A DNA stretch of 15,048 bases from Thermoleophilia bacterium (GTDB taxonomy: Bacteria; Actinomycetota; Thermoleophilia; Gaiellales; SKUG01), in contig SKUG01000134.1 in assembly GCA_007122215.1 (NCBI GenBank), positions 1 to 15,048 on the forward strand, given 5' to 3'. Position 1 is the first letter of the stretch. Each line of letters starts with the position of its first letter. The translations under genes and the position numbers were made by a program. Below the pieces are notes generated by a model that saw only the letters and a list, made by a program, of their open reading frames with translations, was not told the DNA's origin and made no database searches. Below, piece after piece: positions 12,471 to 15,048 of the stretch.

Positions 12471-13964
12471 ATGGCAGTGGCAACGCGCACCTTCCAGAAC
12501 CTGATCGGCGGCCAGTGGGTCGACGGCTCGAGCGGTGAGACCTTCGACACGGTCAGCCCCGCCACCGGCGAGCTGCTCGGGACCTTTCCGAAGTCCACTC
12601 GCGACGACGTCGATCGCGCCGTCGCCGCCGCACGGGAGGCCTTCCGCTCCTGGTCGCTGATGCCGGCCCCGCGGCGCGGCGAGATCCTGTTCCGCGCTGC
12701 CGAGATCCTCGTCGAGCGCAAGGAGGACCTCGCACAGGAGATGACGCGCGAGATGGGCAAGGTCCTGGCCGAGGCCCGCGGCGACGTGCAGGAAGCCATC
12801 GACATGGTCTACTTCATGGCCGGCGAGGGGCGTCGACTGGTGGGGGAGACGGTCCCTGCCGAGATGCCCGACAAGTTCGCGATGAGCGTGCGCATGCCCG
12901 TCGGCGTGATCGCCTGCATCACCCCGTGGAACTTCCCGATCGCCATCCCGTCCTGGAAGATCGCTCCGGCCCTGATCGCCGGCAACACCGTGGTCTTCAA
13001 GCCGGCATCCGACACCCCGCTGCTCGCGCTGCGCCTGGCGGAGATCCTGCAGGAGGCCGGGCTTCCCGACGGCGTGCTGAACATGGTCTTCGGCGGTGGC
13101 TCCGACGTGGGTGACGCCGTCGCCACCCACCCCGACGTCGACGTGGTCTCCTTCACCGGATCCTCGTGGACCGGTCGCGAGATCACCAAGCGCACCGCCG
13201 ACCAGCTGAAGAAGGTCACGCTGGAGCTCGGTGGCAAGAACGTGATCGTCGTGCTCAACGACGCGAACCTCGACCTCGCCATCGACGGCATCGTCTGGAG
13301 CGCCTTCGGCACCACCGGCCAGCGCTGCACCGCAGCCAGCCGCGTCGTGGTCGAGGAGGGCGTCTACGACGAGGTCGTCGAGCGGCTCGCCGAGCGCGCC
13401 CGCGGCCTCACCCTCGGCAACGGCCTCGAGGACTCCGTCGAGGTCGGGCCCGTGATCAACGATGCCGCCCTGCAGAAGATCCACTCCTACCGCGAGGTCG
13501 GCGAGGCCGACGGTGCCCGCCTGGTCGCTGGCGGCAACATCGCCACCGGCGCCGGACTCGAGGGCGGACACTTCTACGAGCCCACCGTCTGGGCCGACGT
13601 CGACCCGAATGCCCGGATCGCCCAGGAGGAGATCTTCGGCCCGGTGACTGCCGTGATCAAGGCGCGCGACTTCGACCACGCCATCGAGATCGCCAACGGC
13701 GTCGACTTCGGCCTCTCGAGTGCGATCTTCACCGAGAACGTCAACCGTGCGTTCGTGGCGATGCGCGACCTCTACACCGGCATCTGCTACATCAACGCCG
13801 GCACGATCGGCGCGGAGATCCAGCTGCCCTTCGGGGGAACCCGCGACACCGGCAACGGGCACCGGGATGCGGGCGTGGCCTGCCTCGACAACTTCACCGA
13901 GTGGAAGTCGGTCTACGTGGACTACTCCGGGACGCTGCAGCGCGCGCAGATCGACCACGACTGA
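12471..13964 (+). CDS. NAD(P)+-dependent aldehyde dehydrogenase
   Basis: 497 residues, full length for the ALDH superfamily, which oxidises aldehydes to acids in the cytoplasm. Catalytic and cofactor residues: Asn154 in TPWNFP, Lys177 in VVFKPAS, glycine motif FTGSSWTG (228-235), general base Glu252 in LELGGK, nucleophile Cys286 in GTTGQRCTA, and Glu387 in EEIFGPV. Ser180 stands where NAD-only enzymes have Glu, so NADP use is plausible. The C-terminal PFGGTRDTGNGHRDAG and FTEWKSVYVDYSG are like the ALDH7 or semialdehyde dehydrogenase branch, e.g. aminoadipate- or ketoglutarate-semialdehyde enzymes; the real substrate cannot be read from the sequence. ATG at 12471 follows AGGAG at 5 bases. It is the only gene of this operon with a clear catalytic role. 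Confidence 0.96.
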   Translation: MAVATRTFQNLIGGQWVDGSSGETFDTVSPATGELLGTFPKSTRDDVDRAVAAAREAFRSWSLMPAPRRGEILFRAAEILVERKEDLAQEMTREMGKVLAEARGDVQEAIDMVYFMAGEGRRLVGETVPAEMPDKFAMSVRMPVGVIACITPWNFPIAIPSWKIAPALIAGNTVVFKPASDTPLLALRLAEILQEAGLPDGVLNMVFGGGSDVGDAVATHPDVDVVSFTGSSWTGREITKRTADQLKKVTLELGGKNVIVVLNDANLDLAIDGIVWSAFGTTGQRCTAASRVVVEEGVYDEVVERLAERARGLTLGNGLEDSVEVGPVINDAALQKIHSYREVGEADGARLVAGGNIATGAGLEGGHFYEPTVWADVDPNARIAQEEIFGPVTAVIKARDFDHAIEIANGVDFGLSSAIFTENVNRAFVAMRDLYTGICYINAGTIGAEIQLPFGGTRDTGNGHRDAGVACLDNFTEWKSVYVDYSGTLQRAQIDHD

Positions 13965-14015
13965 GGGTGACGCACGCGGTCGGGGTGGCCCGGCCAGCAT
14001 GCCGGGAGGAGCACC

Positions 14016-14258
14016 ATGACCCGCGGGCAGGACAACCAGGGCGACGTCGCGGCACTGCGCGAGGTGCTGGCAGCCGAGCTTGCCGCCAGCAACCACGTCG
14101 AGCGCGTGCTGGACGGCGTTCAGCACGCCGAGGCCCGCGAGGCGCTGCTGCAGGTGCTCGACGATGCCCGTCGGCACGTCGCAGCGCTGCAGGTTGCGAT
14201 CGAGTCCCTCGATCCGCGCCAGGCCCACGCCGGGCGCAGCGCACGCCAGGAGGCCTGA
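14016..14258 (+). CDS. Small ferritin-like helical protein
   Basis: 80 residues, almost wholly two helices. The pattern LREVLAAELAASNHVERVLDG (14-34), AEAREALLQVLDDARRHVAALQVAIESLDPRQ (38-69) resembles the small rubrerythrin/encapsulated-ferritin two-helix family, which reads roughly E-L-x-A-x-N-x-Y-E ... D-E-E-x-E-H-V ... L-D-P. Here Glu29 and His54 remain, but the tyrosine is Val and the D-E-E-x-E run is D-D-A-R-R, so a di-iron site is unlikely. The likeness is by eye and may be only general helix character. GGGAGGAG gives a strong ribosome site. A short hairpin, CCCGGC/GCCGGG (13989-14006), runs up to that site. The stop shares one base with the next ATG. Confidence 0.75.
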   Translation: MTRGQDNQGDVAALREVLAAELAASNHVERVLDGVQHAEAREALLQVLDDARRHVAALQVAIESLDPRQAHAGRSARQEA

Positions 14259-15016
14259 TGCAGACCGTCGACGAGACCATCCGCGAGGTCGCCCGGCGCT
14301 TTGCCTGGCCGGCCCGCCGCAGCGGCGACCTGCTCTGCGGGCGTGGCAGCGACCCGGTGCAGCGGGTCGTCGTCTGCGTCAACAGCGCCGAGGTCGAGCG
14401 GGTCGAGGATGAGCACGCGCTGATCCTCGTCGCATCGGAGGTGGCGACGCTCGTGCGCGGGCGCGCCTACAGCCGCGTCGTGGCCGGTCGCTCGGTCAGC
14501 CACGTCCTGCAGCAGGCCGCCGAGCGGCACCAGTCGCTGCTGGTCGCACCCGAGATGCTGCACTTCGGCGCGGGCGGCTTCGATGCCCGACTGGTCGAGG
14601 CGCTGGGCCTGCAGGACGTGCGGGTGGCCGCGCCGCGCCGCGCCGCCGGCTTCCGCCTGGTGGGCTTCGTGCCGCCCGCACACCTCGACGCCGTCCGTGA
14701 CGCCTGCTTTGCCGCAGGGGCAGGCCAGATCGGTGAGTACGATTCCTGCTCATGGTCGAACCCGGGTACCGGCACCTTCCGTGGCAGCGACCGCTCCCAG
14801 CCCAGGGCCCGCGCGCGGTCGAGACTGTCGCCGATCAGCCAGGCGCCCAGCCCCTCGCCCTGCCGGGTGGGGTGCACCGCGACCGGGCCGAGGAGCAGAA
14901 CGGCCTTGTCGGCGATGCGCACCGGCCAGTGCCGGATCGCCGCCACCACCGCGCCATGGTCGCGCAGCAGCAGGCAGAGCGCGGCCACCGGCGCCACCCC
15001 GTCGCGCAGCCGGTAG
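14258..15016 (+). CDS. Nif3/YqfO-like protein; native sequence ends near 14797, rest is junction read-through
   Basis: AGGAGG four bases before the ATG sets the start. Residues 1-125 follow the outline of Nif3 (DUF34) proteins: SGDLLCG, RVVVCVNSAEVE, GGFDARLVEALGL. The metal-binding His-His pair (ITHHP) and the later Asp/His ligands are not there, so the dinuclear site seems lost. Residues 131-182 match the YqfO/CutA-like insert well: RLVGFVPPAHLDAVRDACFAAGAG, IGEYDSCSW, NPGTGTFRGSD. After GSDRSQP (about 14797) the frame turns into RARARSRLSP, the antisense of a GNAT gene, and runs on to a stop at 15016. The protein proper is therefore cut before the end of the insert and lacks the second half of Nif3. 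Role unknown even in intact relatives. Confidence 0.65.
   Translation: MQTVDETIREVARRFAWPARRSGDLLCGRGSDPVQRVVVCVNSAEVERVEDEHALILVASEVATLVRGRAYSRVVAGRSVSHVLQQAAERHQSLLVAPEMLHFGAGGFDARLVEALGLQDVRVAAPRRAAGFRLVGFVPPAHLDAVRDACFAAGAGQIGEYDSCSWSNPGTGTFRGSDRSQPRARARSRLSPISQAPSPSPCRVGCTATGPRSRTALSAMRTGQCRIAATTAPWSRSSRQSAATGATPSRSR
14786..14800. other. Junction between two unrelated genes, tail to tail
   Basis: Left of about 14797 the plus strand matches the YqfO-type insert; right of about 14791 the minus strand matches GNAT. Both genes lose their 3' parts at the same spot, leaving no intergenic DNA and no stop codon. This marks a recombination joint or a chimeric read or assembly, about 250 bases from the window end. 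Confidence 0.65.
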
Positions 15017-15048
15017 GAGGACAGCGCCTCGCGCCCCGGGGCGAAGCA
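14791..15048 (-). pseudogene. GNAT-family N-acetyltransferase fragment (both ends missing)
   Basis: From the right edge the minus strand reads FAPGREALSSYRLRDG, APVAALCLLLRDHGAVVAAIRHWPVRI, ADKAVLLLGPVAVHPTRQGEGLGAWLIGDSLDRARALGW. This is the YhbS-type GNAT core with the acetyl-CoA pyrophosphate loop (Q/R-x-x-G-x-G/A: RQGEGLGA). The family would continue with a strand ending in a VLLVGD-like segment and a YYxRFGF motif. Instead, after ALGWER the frame becomes the antisense of the Nif3-like gene and stops only at 14467. The start lies outside the window. If the join is an artefact, the gene may be whole in the organism; here it is a fragment. Confidence 0.75.

Noticed and set aside
14467..14790. 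C-terminal continuation of the GNAT on the minus strand
   Set aside because: That frame is antisense to the well-conserved YqfO-type insert and has no GNAT C-terminal motif.

Overview
This is a GC-rich (about 70% by eye), densely coded bacterial chromosome segment. The gene order ffh-rpsP-khpA-rimM-trmD-rplS-lepB-rnhB-(yraN)-comM-dprA-WhiG/FliA sigma is the actinobacterial housekeeping arrangement. With the frequent GTG starts, 1-8 base gene overlaps and apparently leaderless promoters, it points to Actinomycetota. The flavour of the right-hand small genes suggests a deep lineage such as Thermoleophilia, but the class assignment is only a guess.

Layout. (1) Bases 1-1439, minus strand: the N-terminal third of a dihydroorotate dehydrogenase (pyrD), preceded by a 338-residue AsnRS-like class II synthetase core without an anticodon-binding domain. 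The latter is a candidate ammonia-dependent asparagine synthetase. Its roughly 400-base leader holds a textbook intrinsic terminator, which suggests attenuation. (2) Bases 1863-6840, plus strand: ffh, rpsP, khpA, rimM, trmD, rplS, lepB and rnhB, covering protein targeting and export, ribosome and tRNA maturation, and RNA/DNA hybrid removal. Internal promoters carry a recurring TACA(A/C)T -10 box. (3) Bases 6964-7781: yraN is inverted relative to its neighbours. The divergent gap between yraN and comM carries three copies of a 41-base element, each able to fold into the same imperfect hairpin (REP-like). (4) Bases 7782-11436, plus strand: comM and dprA (DNA uptake and recombination), tRNA-Trp(CCA), a 66-residue two-helix membrane protein, and a sigma-28/WhiG-type sigma factor. 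(5) Bases 11590-14797, plus strand: a tightly coupled accessory operon with a CxxC...CxxC protein, a small basic protein with DRR repeats, an NAD(P)-dependent aldehyde dehydrogenase, a small ferritin-like helical protein with few of the usual metal ligands, and a Nif3/YqfO-like protein whose catalytic metal site looks lost. (6) At about 14786-14800 the Nif3-like gene stops resembling its family and abuts, tail to tail, a GNAT acetyltransferase on the minus strand that also lacks its 3' end. This is either a real rearrangement or an assembly/amplification chimera.

Most of the window is ordinary core genome. The parts that deserve attention are the three REP-like hairpins, the attenuator ahead of the asparagine-synthetase-like gene, the tRNA-Trp/microprotein/sigma arrangement, the accessory operon with apparently metal-site-degenerate members, and the right-end junction.
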